DNA of 64,000 bases from CALLPQ01 sp038531745 (GTDB lineage: Bacteria; Pseudomonadota; Alphaproteobacteria; Caulobacterales; Parvularculaceae). The stretch covers positions 1 to 64,000 of the forward strand of contig JBCBBJ010000002.1 of NCBI GenBank assembly GCA_038531745.1, in the 5' to 3' direction. How positions within the stretch are numbered: position 1 is the stretch's first letter; each line of letters opens with the position of its first letter. This document shows, in pieces, positions 1-8,438 of the stretch. The translations under genes were made by a program, and so were the position numbers. Below the pieces are notes generated by a model. The model had not been told where the DNA came from. It searched no databases and saw nothing but the letters and a program-made list of their open reading frames with translations.

Positions 1-275
1 CTTTGATCGCCTGACGGTGACACACGCTTGTTATCCTGGGGTTTTGGAACCCTCAATAGGCCCACAAACGTTGCGGGTGCGCGCATATAGGCTTTTAAGA
101 TCATGACAATTTCGGTGAGTTTCACCACCCCATCGACGCGGTCACACCACGTTGCGCCGTCCCCTTGAAGAAACTGCTCAATGCTATCGAGGCAAAACCC
201 GATAAAGCGCAGCATCACCCGCGCACGGCGGGTGAGCGTATGTTTTAACGTGGGTGTGAGGGGCAGAGCTTGCAT
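1..275 (-). CDS. Unknown protein, 3' end outside window
   Basis: An open frame on the minus strand begins at an ATG (273-275) and reads 91 codons without a stop before leaving the window at base 1, so only the N-terminal part is seen. The visible part is basic at the start, with a Trp-Cys-Asp-Arg stretch in the middle and amphipathic or hydrophobic segments after it. No signal peptide or known domain is recognised. No clear Shine-Dalgarno sequence precedes the ATG. The unbroken frame in GC-rich DNA supports a real gene. Its function is unknown. Confidence 0.55.
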   Translation of the reverse strand, partial: MQALPLTPTLKHTLTRRARVMLRFIGFCLDSIEQFLQGDGATWCDRVDGVVKLTEIVMILKAYMRAPATFVGLLRVPKPQDNKRVSPSGDQ

Positions 276-659
276 GACCGGAGTATGCGGGCATTCCGAA
301 GAGCGGGGATAAGTTTTTAATCTAGTGGAAGGGAGGCAAGGCAATCCCGGACCCTGTATCCTCCGGTCGGTGATACAAGCCCGGTTCTATAATGCCGTCA
401 ACGCCGCCTCCCCGCGACTTGATCGCGGGGCCCAAGTTGTGCCGCCTACGGAGGGTTACGAACAGATCGCCTTGGTAGCAGCGCCATGGACCCCGTGGTC
501 AAGCCACAGGGGCGCCAATTTTATTGAAACACCGTGTTCCCGGGAAAGCCGCGCACCGACCCGGCATCTCGCGTCTCAAAATCCATATTTCCGGACCTGA
601 GCCCCAACGCGACGGCCCGCGCCCTTTGCCTTGGCGTCAAAATCCCCCATATCGCGGCG
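276..659. other. Intergenic region with divergent upstream sequences
   Basis: This gap lies between the unknown minus-strand gene and the AraC-type regulator. I see no convincing gene in it. It holds the 21-bp palindrome at 410-430. Frames reading into the downstream gene from 534 lack conserved features, which favours the ATG at 660 as the start of that gene. Confidence 0.5.
410..430. repeat. Short perfect palindrome (REP-like hairpin)
   Basis: An 8-bp perfect inverted repeat, ccccgcga / tcgcgggg, surrounds the five-base loop cttga. Intergenic palindromes with this kind of core are common in alphaproteobacterial genomes as dispersed REP-like elements. No second copy was noticed in this window, so the dispersed nature is inferred from general knowledge. 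Confidence 0.55.
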
Positions 660-1844
660 ATGGCTGATCCTTCTTCTTTGCCCGCCCTGGTGTTTGGCTG
701 GCGCACAGCCCTGATGCTGGGGCTTGGCGTTGCGCTTGTTGCAGTTGCCATTGTTCTGGTGCGCAGCCCCCATGAGCGTGCGGCGAAATACTGGCTTGCC
801 GGTTTCATGGCCGTGGTGATCGGCCAGTTTGTCCCCTACATCATTGGCTTTGCCGGGTTTTATGATCGCTATCCCGCGCTGACCTTTTTGCCGGTTGACC
901 TGGCGTTATTGCTGGCACCGCTGGTCTGGTTCCATGTGCACACCCTGCTGCGCGGCACCTTGCCCGCCCGGTGGCGCTGGTGGCTGGTGCCGGGTGCGAT
1001 GCAGTTTTTATGGTTTGCGGGGCTTTTTGTGGGCTTTGGCGTTGATGGCGACGCAAAGCTTACTTTTCTGCGGGAGGTGCAAACCCCTTACGTATCCGGG
1101 CTTTTTGACTGGGGCGCGGTTGCGCTTGGCCTGACGGTGATTTTTCAGACCTGGCGCCTGATGCAGCGCTATGAGGTGTTTCTGGTGACCGCCCGCTCCG
1201 ATGCCATGGAATACCGCCTGGACTGGTTGCGTCATTTCTTTATGGGCATCTGCCTGATTGGCGGCGGCTGGGTGCTGATGGAGTTAACGTTCCAGTTTGT
1301 GGTGCCATTTTCCTATGGGCGGCAATATATCTGCCTGCTGGCCGAGGGCGGGATTGTCCTTTGGATGGGGTTGGAGGCACTCACCCGTTTGGGGCAGCGC
1401 TTTCCAAAAATGTCGGCAACGGCCTCCCCCCTTGCCGAGCCTGACGCCGCGAAAAATGGTGAAGATCGTCCCGCGCGCGATTGGCACGATGAAGCCGCAA
1501 TATTACTGGCGCAGATTGAACGCGAAGAATGGTTTTTGGAGCCGCGCCTGTCGATCAACGACATTGCCCGGCGTCAATCAACCAATGAGACCTATATCTC
1601 GCGCATGTTTAACCAGGGCGTTGGCCAAAGCTTTAACCAGACCATCAATGATATGCGGATCCGCCACGCCCAAACCCTGATCCGCCAGACGCCGGACCAG
1701 CCCTTGTTGGAGATTGCCTTTGCCGCCGGGTTCAACTCCAAAGCAACCTTTAACCGGGTATTTCGCGCCCGGACCGGGCAAACGCCCTCAACCTGGCGGG
1801 ACAGCGACATCAACGCGGGCCCACCGGCGTCTCAAAACCCGTAA
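660..1844 (+). CDS. AraC-family regulator with membrane N-terminal domain
   Basis: The 394-residue protein has about seven hydrophobic segments over the first 250 residues, then a soluble linker and a C-terminal double helix-turn-helix domain of the AraC/HTH_18 type. The second helix-turn-helix carries the family-typical LLEIAFAAGFNSKATFNRVF pattern. This layout is known for membrane-bound AraC regulators that sense at the membrane and bind DNA from there. The ligand and targets are unknown; the S41 peptidase gene 91 bp downstream is an obvious candidate target. The frame is open from 534, but I chose the ATG at 660 because the hydrophobic domain begins directly after it. The start is uncertain, as no strong ribosome site is visible. 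Confidence 0.85.
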   Translation: MADPSSLPALVFGWRTALMLGLGVALVAVAIVLVRSPHERAAKYWLAGFMAVVIGQFVPYIIGFAGFYDRYPALTFLPVDLALLLAPLVWFHVHTLLRGTLPARWRWWLVPGAMQFLWFAGLFVGFGVDGDAKLTFLREVQTPYVSGLFDWGAVALGLTVIFQTWRLMQRYEVFLVTARSDAMEYRLDWLRHFFMGICLIGGGWVLMELTFQFVVPFSYGRQYICLLAEGGIVLWMGLEALTRLGQRFPKMSATASPLAEPDAAKNGEDRPARDWHDEAAILLAQIEREEWFLEPRLSINDIARRQSTNETYISRMFNQGVGQSFNQTINDMRIRHAQTLIRQTPDQPLLEIAFAAGFNSKATFNRVFRARTGQTPSTWRDSDINAGPPASQNP

Positions 1845-1935
1845 ACTGCCCCGATCTTCACGGTTTTCACGATTTTAGGGCGCGTTACTGGACGGGCGGT
1901 GGCATGTGTCTATCGCTGAGAAACGAGGATAGATC

Positions 1936-3474
1936 ATGGGTCGAAGTCTGCTTGCCGCCAATTTCGTTACCGTAAGTGCCTTCGCGTTTTTGGCGTTGGC
2001 CAATGTGGTACCTTCGGTGGCCGCTGCCCAAGACGCGCCGGCTCCCGACACTGCGCGGAGCCGGGATACGGTTTTGAGTGTCGCGCAAGTCACCCGCGAT
2101 ATCGCCCTCGCCCGGGAGGTTTATGGCAGGGTACATCCGGGCTATGACCGCTACACACCGCTAGCCGACATTGATGCCGCGTGGGATGACCTGCTCGACA
2201 CGGCCCGGGACAAGGGCGGTCTCTCGCTGGGGGAATTTTATCTCGGCACCCAGCGGGTTTTGGCCATGATCCGGTGCGACCACACCAAGGCCGAATGGCC
2301 GCGAGACGTTGCCGCCGCGCGTAAGATGATGCCAACCTATCTGCCCTTCCGTTGGACATTTGTTGAAGGTCGCGCCTTTATCATTGATCCTGTGCCAGAC
2401 AGCGGCTTTCGCGCAAAAGATGAAGTCCTGGCCATCGATGGGGTGACGATTGAAACCTTGAGCGAGACGTGGCTGCCGCTGATCCCCACCGATGGGTATA
2501 ATGAGCATACCAAACCGCCACAACTTGCCTTTTCTTCGGAATTTGCGGGCGGCGCGATTGAGCATTTCGGTGCCATAAAAAGTGCACCGAACCCGGAAGT
2601 TACCGTCACCGTCCGCGCCCCCGGCGAAGCGCCGCGCGATGTCACTGCACCGCGGCTCACCAGCGATGAATGGAAAGCCCATCTTGCTCGCACCCAAAAA
2701 TTCCGGCGCAATTTCAAAGACGAGGTGCGCTATTCGCGCATTGACGACACCACCGGCTATTTGAAGGTTGCAACCTTTGTCAATTACCGCGAGCCGGTGA
2801 AACCAAAATCCGTCTATGATCCAGTATTCAAAATGATCAAGGATAAAAACGTTTCTACACTGATCCTTGATCTGAGATCCAATGGTGGCGGGTCCAGCGA
2901 TGCCAGCAGTGGCCTTTTTAAGCGGCTGATCAAAAAGCCGTCGCGGGTCATGAAAGACGTGCAAATGAAAACCATCGATTTTGATGGTATCCGCGATTAT
3001 CTGTGGACGTGGGATAAACGCGCGCTCAAGCCCGGCGCCCTATGGGTGCGCAAGAAAAACAGTGAGACAAGCTACTCCCTGCGCGATTTGGTGACCGGTG
3101 GTGCCACAAAACGGCACAAACCCCATAAACTCGCTTTTGATGGTACCCTGATTATCCTGATTGATGAGACGATCTCTTCAGGCAGCAATCATCTGATCTC
3201 TGCCCTATCCACCCGCGAGGATACGATCATGGTGGGCTCGCAAGGGGGTGGAAGTGCGGAGGGGGTGACCGCGGGGGTTCTTTACACACTCACCCTGCCC
3301 GAAAGCCGCCTACCCTTGCGGGTACCCGGCTGGCTCCAATATGTGGATACGGACAGTTTTGAGCGCGGTTACGGCGTCAAGCCCGACGTGGACGCCCCCA
3401 TGACCGTTGAGGCCTGGCTCGCGGGGCGTGACCCCGCCCTGGACGCGGCGAATAGCTATAGCGCGACCCGTTAA
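1936..3474 (+). CDS. S41-family peptidase, exported
   Basis: The 512-residue protein starts with a hydrophobic signal segment ending near VAAAQDAPA, which suggests export to the periplasm. The C-terminal half has the S41 (tail-specific/tricorn-type) core: DLRSNGGGSS, followed by DETISSGSNHLISAL, which contains the expected nucleophilic serine, and a glycine-rich GSQGGGSAEG loop. A PDZ-like segment (around VLAIDGVTIETL) precedes the core. A GAGGAT ribosome site lies just upstream of the ATG. The substrate is unknown. It follows the AraC-type regulator on the same strand and may be under its control. Confidence 0.85.
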   Translation: MGRSLLAANFVTVSAFAFLALANVVPSVAAAQDAPAPDTARSRDTVLSVAQVTRDIALAREVYGRVHPGYDRYTPLADIDAAWDDLLDTARDKGGLSLGEFYLGTQRVLAMIRCDHTKAEWPRDVAAARKMMPTYLPFRWTFVEGRAFIIDPVPDSGFRAKDEVLAIDGVTIETLSETWLPLIPTDGYNEHTKPPQLAFSSEFAGGAIEHFGAIKSAPNPEVTVTVRAPGEAPRDVTAPRLTSDEWKAHLARTQKFRRNFKDEVRYSRIDDTTGYLKVATFVNYREPVKPKSVYDPVFKMIKDKNVSTLILDLRSNGGGSSDASSGLFKRLIKKPSRVMKDVQMKTIDFDGIRDYLWTWDKRALKPGALWVRKKNSETSYSLRDLVTGGATKRHKPHKLAFDGTLIILIDETISSGSNHLISALSTREDTIMVGSQGGGSAEGVTAGVLYTLTLPESRLPLRVPGWLQYVDTDSFERGYGVKPDVDAPMTVEAWLAGRDPALDAANSYSATR

Positions 3475-3562
3475 AGCGGGCAGCGGGGCGTCCTGCAAAC
3501 TCCACTGGCGGACGGCAAGATATTGTGGTCTACTCCATTCGTCTTTGGGCGGAGGGCACACG

Positions 3563-4039
3563 GTGGAACCAACAACCATTTTCACGCTTGGCAATCAGAT
3601 TGCCTTGATCGGGTGGATTATACTGATCTTTTTCCCGCGCCGGTTCATTCCGGTCGTCTGGATACCCCATTTGGTTATTCCGCTGGTGTTGGGTCTTAGC
3701 TATGGCATGTTGATCCTGACCAGTTTCGCCAGCGCCGACGGCAGCTTTTCCTCAATTGAGGGCGTGCGCTCTTTGTTCGCCGATGACCGGGCACTTACCG
3801 CCGGCTGGCTGCATTATCTGGCATTTGATCTGTTTGTGGGATCGTGGATTGCGATAGAGGCCGATAAAATCGGTGTCCCCCGTATTCTTCAGGCGCCGAT
3901 TTTTCTCGCCACTTTTATGTTTGGCCCCATTGGTCTTGTCATTTTTCTGGTGGTCAAAGCCTGTGCCGGGTGGTCGCCCGCTATCGCAGCGCCAGTGAAA
4001 ACAGATGACGGTGACGGCCACGGGGGAGCAAGCGCATGA
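3563..4039 (+). CDS. ABA4-like (DUF4281) membrane protein
   Basis: The 158-residue protein has four strongly hydrophobic segments and matches the ABA4-like family: an N-terminal FTLGNQIALIGWI segment, WIPHLVIP, then the conserved GWLHYLAFDLFVGSWIAIEA segment and a C-terminal FGPIGLVIFLV helix. The plant relative ABA4 is needed for neoxanthin formation; the bacterial role is not established. I chose the GTG at 3563 because GGAGG stands at 3551-3555, seven bases before it. The stop overlaps the next gene by four bases, so the two are probably translated together. Confidence 0.8.
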   Translation: MEPTTIFTLGNQIALIGWIILIFFPRRFIPVVWIPHLVIPLVLGLSYGMLILTSFASADGSFSSIEGVRSLFADDRALTAGWLHYLAFDLFVGSWIAIEADKIGVPRILQAPIFLATFMFGPIGLVIFLVVKACAGWSPAIAAPVKTDDGDGHGGASA

Positions 4040-4872
4040 AACAGATTGCCCCCGGACCGCTCTACGGTTTTTTTGCTGCCGACAAGCAAACCCGCAGTGT
4101 CTTGATGACTGCGTTTTTTATTATTGGTGTTCTCGCCGTGGTATTCGTAGCGGCACTCGTTGATCCGCGCACCTTGAACGGGGTGAACATCTGGACCAAG
4201 CCGCTGAAATTCTTCATCGCCCTTGTGGTGCACGGGTTTACGATTGCCATTTTAATGCAGCAACTCACGGTGAAGCAGCGTACGGGCTGGCTCATGGGCG
4301 GGGTTACCGCGGCGTATGGTGCCGCGATCGCCTTTGAAACGGCCTATATCTCCATCCAGTCCATGCGCGGGCGCGCGTCCCATTATAATAATGAAACCAT
4401 CCTGGAGCAGGTGCTATACGGGTTTATGGGCTTTGGCGCCGTATTACTTGTAATGCTACCGATGGTCATTGCGCTGTTGGTGTGGCGACAGCGCGGGCAA
4501 CCCTGGACGGGTTATCGTCTGGGTACGGTGCTTGGGTGCCTCATCGGGCCAATCCTCACAATGGTGTACGGGTTCACCCTTTCTTTTGGTGACAGTCATT
4601 TTGTGGGCGCGCCGCCGGGGGCCCTAGATGTACCGGGTTTGCCGTTTCTCGGCTGGTCGACCCAATATGCTGATTTGCGCCCGGCGCACTTTTTTGCATT
4701 GCATATGATACAAACCTCGCCGCTCACCGGTTGGCTGATGGATCGTTTTGTGACGACCGGCAGCCATACGTCCGCTCGCCTGGCCGCCATGGCTATTTCG
4801 ATCGTGTTTGCCGGCCTTTCCACATGGCTGTTCTTCAACGCCATGGCCGGTAACGTCATTCCATTCGTGTAG
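4036..4872 (+). CDS. Unknown multi-pass membrane protein
   Basis: This 278-residue protein has roughly six to eight hydrophobic segments and short polar loops. Its start codon overlaps the stop of the ABA4-like gene (ATGA at 4036-4039), which indicates an operon and probable joint function in the membrane. I do not recognise a family. A predicted functional link with the ABA4-like protein is inference from the overlap only. The GNRA-capped hairpin at 4882-4897 follows directly. Confidence 0.75.
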   Translation: MKQIAPGPLYGFFAADKQTRSVLMTAFFIIGVLAVVFVAALVDPRTLNGVNIWTKPLKFFIALVVHGFTIAILMQQLTVKQRTGWLMGGVTAAYGAAIAFETAYISIQSMRGRASHYNNETILEQVLYGFMGFGAVLLVMLPMVIALLVWRQRGQPWTGYRLGTVLGCLIGPILTMVYGFTLSFGDSHFVGAPPGALDVPGLPFLGWSTQYADLRPAHFFALHMIQTSPLTGWLMDRFVTTGSHTSARLAAMAISIVFAGLSTWLFFNAMAGNVIPFV

Positions 4873-4881
4873 GAATAAACG

Positions 4882-4897
4882 GACCGCGAAAGCGGTC
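4882..4897. other. GAAA-tetraloop hairpin after the membrane-protein gene
   Basis: A perfect 6-bp stem, gaccgc / gcggtc, is closed by a GAAA tetraloop ten bases after the stop at 4872. No T-run follows on the plus strand, so it is not a classical intrinsic terminator. It may stabilise the 3' end of the ABA4-like operon transcript. Confidence 0.45.
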
Positions 4898-4906
4898 TAT
4901 GCCAAT

Positions 4907-4936
4907 AAAAAAGGACTGCACCGGGAAGGTGCAATC
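4907..4936 (-). terminator. Intrinsic terminator of folE
   Basis: On the minus strand a 9-bp stem (plus-strand 4914-4922 pairing with 4928-4936, with one G-T pair) and five-base loop are followed by CTTTTTT. It lies 35 bases beyond the folE stop and fits a rho-independent terminator. Confidence 0.8.
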
Positions 4937-4971
4937 CCAAACTTTGTTTGTTGTCAGATCAAGTGCCCGGT

Positions 4972-5598
4972 TTATACCGCAATCAAGCGCATAAAGCGTT
5001 CTTCCATCTTCGGGTCATCTTTGAACACACCCGTAAACCGGGTCGTCACCGTGTCCACCCCATGCTTGTGGACGCCGCGCGTCGACATGCATTGATGTTC
5101 CGCACTGATCCAGACCGCAACACCGCGCGGTTCCAGAACACGGGTGAGCGTATCGGCAATTTGAGCGGTCAATTTTTCTTGCACCTGCAAGCGTTTGCCA
5201 TAGGCATCCACAAGCCGTGCCAGTTTTGAAATTCCCACAACCTTGTCGGAGGGCAAATAGGCAATATGGGCCGTACCGATGATTGGCGCCATATGATGTT
5301 CGCAATAGCTTTCCAGCCTGATGCCCTTGAGCAGGACAATATCATCATAGCCCTCAACTTCCTCAAAGGTACGTGCAAGGATGGTTTCGGGGTCCGTATC
5401 ATAGCCCACAAACCATTCTTCAAAGGCTTTGGCTACGCGTTTTGGGGTGTCAAGCAACCCCTCACGCGTGGGATCATCACCGGCCCATTTAATCAAGGTG
5501 CGCACAGCCTCTTCGGCTTCAGCACGGCTGGGTTGAGATGAAATTGATGGTAAAATGTCATCGTCGCGCGTGGGCGCATCATAGGCAATGGCAGTCAT
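4972..5598 (-). CDS. folE: GTP cyclohydrolase I
   Basis: FolE converts GTP to 7,8-dihydroneopterin triphosphate, the first step of tetrahydrofolate (and pterin) synthesis in the cytoplasm. The 208-residue protein shows the zinc site residues in YCEHH and HQCMSTRGV and the conserved VGISKLARLVDAYGKRLQVQE stretch. Its length is usual for bacterial FolE with a short N-terminal extension. An AGGAC ribosome site precedes the ATG at 5598. It is a single-gene unit closed by the terminator at 4907-4936. Confidence 0.97.
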   Translation of the reverse strand: MTAIAYDAPTRDDDILPSISSQPSRAEAEEAVRTLIKWAGDDPTREGLLDTPKRVAKAFEEWFVGYDTDPETILARTFEEVEGYDDIVLLKGIRLESYCEHHMAPIIGTAHIAYLPSDKVVGISKLARLVDAYGKRLQVQEKLTAQIADTLTRVLEPRGVAVWISAEHQCMSTRGVHKHGVDTVTTRFTGVFKDDPKMEERFMRLIAV

Positions 5599-5920
5599 CG
5601 TGGCCTGTCCTATCGTTAGTGGCGATTGTAAATTCGCAATTCTTTGAATGGTAGAAAAGCGGTCGTAAGCATTAGATCTTACGATATAGATATAGGGTCG
5701 GATTATCGGAATTACAAATCACATTGCTTTGAGCACGGCGCAGAAGGGGAACAGATTTACCATAACCTATTGAAAACATTAGTATTTTTTCATTGACATT
5801 GATTATTGTACGCACGCGTGTACAGACTTTTCCCCCCGTTGTTTCACTCCATAAAAGCCCGCTTGCCCCCCGCCAAACAAGGCGCTAGCACGCATGCATC
5901 CGTTTGTTTTTTAGCATCCC
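5599..5920. promoter_or_regulatory. Divergent AT-richer promoter region folE / cysS
   Basis: This 322-base gap separates the divergent folE and cysS genes and is clearly richer in A+T than its surroundings. It contains a TTGACA at 5793-5798 facing cysS and, just after it, the dyad at 5807-5824. No gene is visible. The promoters of both genes should lie here, but the -10 elements are not clear by eye. Confidence 0.5.
5807..5824. promoter_or_regulatory. Dyad element upstream of cysS
   Basis: The arms TGTAC and GTACA flank eight bases (gcacgcgt) that hold the self-complementary acgcgt. The dyad starts nine bases after a TTGACA box, where a regulator could block RNA polymerase. No cognate regulator is identified. 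This is a visual candidate only. Confidence 0.3.
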
Positions 5921-7288
5921 ATGTCCCACTCAGTTACCCTTCATAATACGCTTAGCGGCACGCGCGAGACCTTTGTGCCTGCAGATCCGGCGCGGGTGAC
6001 ACTGTATGTGTGTGGGCCAACGGTTTACCACCACGCCCATGTGGGCAATTTCCGGCCGGTTGTGGTCTTCGATCTTCTATTTCGGCTGCTGCGCTATCAT
6101 TATGGTGAAGACCATGTGATCTTTGCTCGGAATATTACCGATATTGATGACAAAATCATCCAGGCCGCACATGACCAATCCTTATCGATAACAGCGATCA
6201 CCGATCTTTACACGGATATTTATCGGCGTGAAAGCAACGCCCTTGGCGCCTTGTCACCAACACTGGAACCCCGTGCGACAGACCATATCACCCAGATGAT
6301 TGCACTTATCGGCACGCTTTTGGATAAAGGCGCAGCCTATAGCGCAGAAAATCACATCCTGTTCGATATTGACCAATATGATGCTTACGGATCGCTTTCA
6401 AAGGTCAATCGAGACGATATGCTGGCCGGGGCCCGTGTTGAGGTGGCGCCCTATAAGCGCAATCCGGCTGATTTTGTCTTGTGGAAACCGGCCAAATCCG
6501 GTGAACCCGGCTGGTCAACACCAGCGCATTTCAATGTTGATCGGCAGGGTCGCCCGGGCTGGCATCTTGAATGCTCGGCGATGATTGCGTCAACCCTGGG
6601 CACTACCATCGATATCCATGGCGGCGGGCAGGATTTGCGGTTTCCCCACCATGAAAATGAATGTGCCCAATCAGGCTGCGCACACGGCGCGCCCCTCGCG
6701 CGCTATTGGATGCATAACGGGTTTTTGTCGATGCCATCCGGTAAAATGTCCAAATCCGTGGGTAATGTCATATTGGTCCGTGATCTTTTGCAGCAATGGC
6801 CCGGTGAGGTTATCCGGTTTGCATTGATGTCGGCGCATTATCGCCAGCCGCTGGAGTGGAATGACACCTTGCTTTCCCAATCAAAAGCACAGCTCGATCG
6901 GTTCTACCGCGCTCTTGCTGATCATGACTATTGCGAAGACACACCGCCGGACTCTGGTTTTGTGGAGGCCCTAAATGATGACCTCAATCTACCATCGGCA
7001 ATGGCGCGATTACACGCCCTGCGCGATGCCGGCAACATCAAGGCCCTGCGCGCATCGGCGAAATTGATCGGGCTTTTGACCCAGCACCCAGACGTCTGGT
7101 TCAAATCCGCAAGCCCCCAACGGGCCGACGGGCCAACCGACGACGAAATCGATTTACTGATCACGCAACGCCAAGCGGCAAAAAAAGCCAAAGACTATGG
7201 CAAGGCTGATACCATTCGCGAAAAATTGAAGGCGGCAGGGATCATCATTGAAGATGGGGCCAATGGCACAACATGGCGTCGGCAGTGA
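5921..7288 (+). CDS. cysS: Cysteinyl-tRNA synthetase
   Basis: A class I aminoacyl-tRNA synthetase that charges tRNA-Cys in the cytoplasm. The 455-residue protein has the signature segments CGPTVYHHAHVGN (HIGH-equivalent motif with the zinc-binding Cys), the zinc ligands in LECSAM and HHENECAQSG, and the KMSKS loop as GKMSKSVGN. The C-terminal DALR-type helical end is present, and length is normal. No strong ribosome site is seen before the ATG at 5921. The SDR gene follows 63 bp downstream. Confidence 0.97.
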   Translation: MSHSVTLHNTLSGTRETFVPADPARVTLYVCGPTVYHHAHVGNFRPVVVFDLLFRLLRYHYGEDHVIFARNITDIDDKIIQAAHDQSLSITAITDLYTDIYRRESNALGALSPTLEPRATDHITQMIALIGTLLDKGAAYSAENHILFDIDQYDAYGSLSKVNRDDMLAGARVEVAPYKRNPADFVLWKPAKSGEPGWSTPAHFNVDRQGRPGWHLECSAMIASTLGTTIDIHGGGQDLRFPHHENECAQSGCAHGAPLARYWMHNGFLSMPSGKMSKSVGNVILVRDLLQQWPGEVIRFALMSAHYRQPLEWNDTLLSQSKAQLDRFYRALADHDYCEDTPPDSGFVEALNDDLNLPSAMARLHALRDAGNIKALRASAKLIGLLTQHPDVWFKSASPQRADGPTDDEIDLLITQRQAAKKAKDYGKADTIREKLKAAGIIIEDGANGTTWRRQ

Positions 7289-7351
7289 CACGCAGCTCTT
7301 TGATACAAACAATCATCCGTATCGCGAACGTGTTATTTCAGGGGGGAAACG

Positions 7352-8116
7352 ATGGATCTTGGTCTCACGGATAAAGTAGCCATTATCGGCGCATCCAGCC
7401 AGGGTTTGGGCAAAGCCTGCGCCATGGCTATGGCCCGCGAGGGTGCCAATGTTGTCATCTGTGGCCGGACGGATGATGTGTTGACGGCAGCCCATGATGA
7501 GATTGAGGAAGTGGGACCCGGCGAGTGTATCGCGGTACAGGCAGACCTATGCGATCCGCACGGCCAACGCGCGGTTATTGACAGCACCATTGCGGAATTC
7601 GGCCATGCCGATATTCTGGTGACCAATACGGGCGGCCCGCCAACCGGTCCATTTGATGATCACCATACAGATGACTGGGATGCAGCCTATCGGCTCATCC
7701 TGGCGAGCGCCGTGGGGATGATCAACGGTGTCTTGCCGGGTATGAAGAAAAATCGATGGGGACGGATCATCGCCATCACCTCCCAAGCGGTAAAACAGCC
7801 GGTGGATAGGCTGATCCTGTCCAACACCATGCGGGCGGGCGTCACCGGCCTCATCCGCAGCCTTGCCAATGAGCTTGGCCCCCACGCCATCACGGCAAAC
7901 AGCGTCTTGCCGGGCTATCACGATACCGCCCGGCTTCAGGCATTATTGGGCGGGGCGGAGAATTATGACAGCGTTACCGGCGACATCCCCCTTGGCCGGG
8001 TGGGCGACCCGGCGGAGTTCGCCGACATGGTGACGTTTCTGGCAAGCGAGCGAGCGCGTTATATCACCGGTCAGGCAATCGCCGTCGATGGCGGTTGGAT
8101 CAAGGGATTATTGTGA
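7352..8116 (+). CDS. SDR-family oxidoreductase with altered active site
   Basis: A 254-residue Rossmann-fold protein of the short-chain dehydrogenase/reductase family, related to 3-oxoacyl-ACP-reductase-like proteins. The nucleotide-binding region reads GASSQGLGKACA, the NTGG motif replaces NNAG, and the catalytic serine region ITSQAVKQP is present. At the place of the usual YxxxK the sequence is LSNTMRAG, so both catalytic Tyr and Lys are absent. A BKR-like SDR subgroup with imperfect tetrads is known, so this is likely inherited rather than damage. The substrate is unknown. A G-rich ribosome site (GGGGGGAAA) precedes the ATG. Confidence 0.85.
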   Translation: MDLGLTDKVAIIGASSQGLGKACAMAMAREGANVVICGRTDDVLTAAHDEIEEVGPGECIAVQADLCDPHGQRAVIDSTIAEFGHADILVTNTGGPPTGPFDDHHTDDWDAAYRLILASAVGMINGVLPGMKKNRWGRIIAITSQAVKQPVDRLILSNTMRAGVTGLIRSLANELGPHAITANSVLPGYHDTARLQALLGGAENYDSVTGDIPLGRVGDPAEFADMVTFLASERARYITGQAIAVDGGWIKGLL

Positions 8117-8197
8117 GCCCTGCAGGCCTTGTGGCTCGCTGGATATATCGACTTTTCGCTGGTAGGTTATTACATCGGTTATAACAGTAATTTTGAC

Positions 8198-8202
8198 GGA
8201 GG
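8198..8202 (+). promoter_or_regulatory. Ribosome site that places the antitoxin start at an ACG codon
   Basis: A perfect GGAGG lies six bases before an ACG codon at 8209-8211, in frame with the AbrB-like antitoxin. No ATG, GTG or TTG exists in that frame between the in-frame stop at 8194-8196 and the conserved protein start. The most economical reading is an ATG that became ACG. Confidence 0.55.
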
Positions 8203-8208
8203 CTCCCT

Positions 8209-8436
8209 ACGTCCGATACTCTTAATGTTCGCCAGGTCGGCAATTCGCTCGGTGTGGTTTTATCGCGTGAACACCTCACAAAACTCCGAGCGAAAAAAGA
8301 TGATGAGCTCCACGTCATTGAAACCGCAAATGGTCTGGAGTTGCGCACCTATGATGCCGATCTTGAGAAGCAATTGGATGCCGGGCGGAAAGTTGCCCGG
8401 AAATATCGCGATGCACTCCATGAGCTCGCGAAATAG
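8209..8436 (+). CDS. AbrB/MazE-type antitoxin, start codon ACG
   Basis: From the ACG at 8209 the frame reads (M/T)SDTLNVRQVGNSLGVVLSREHL and on through 75 residues. This matches the swapped-hairpin AbrB/MazE DNA-binding fold of antitoxins paired with Doc-type toxins. A C-terminal tail rich in charged residues would bind the toxin. A shorter version from GTG 8254 would lack half of the DNA-binding fold. The toxin remnant begins three bases after its stop. AT-rich palindromic sequence (GTTATAAC at 8178-8185) just upstream is a candidate autoregulatory operator. With the altered start the gene may be weakly expressed or dead. Confidence 0.6.
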   Translation, partial: TSDTLNVRQVGNSLGVVLSREHLTKLRAKKDDELHVIETANGLELRTYDADLEKQLDAGRKVARKYRDALHELAK

Positions 8437-8438
8437 CG

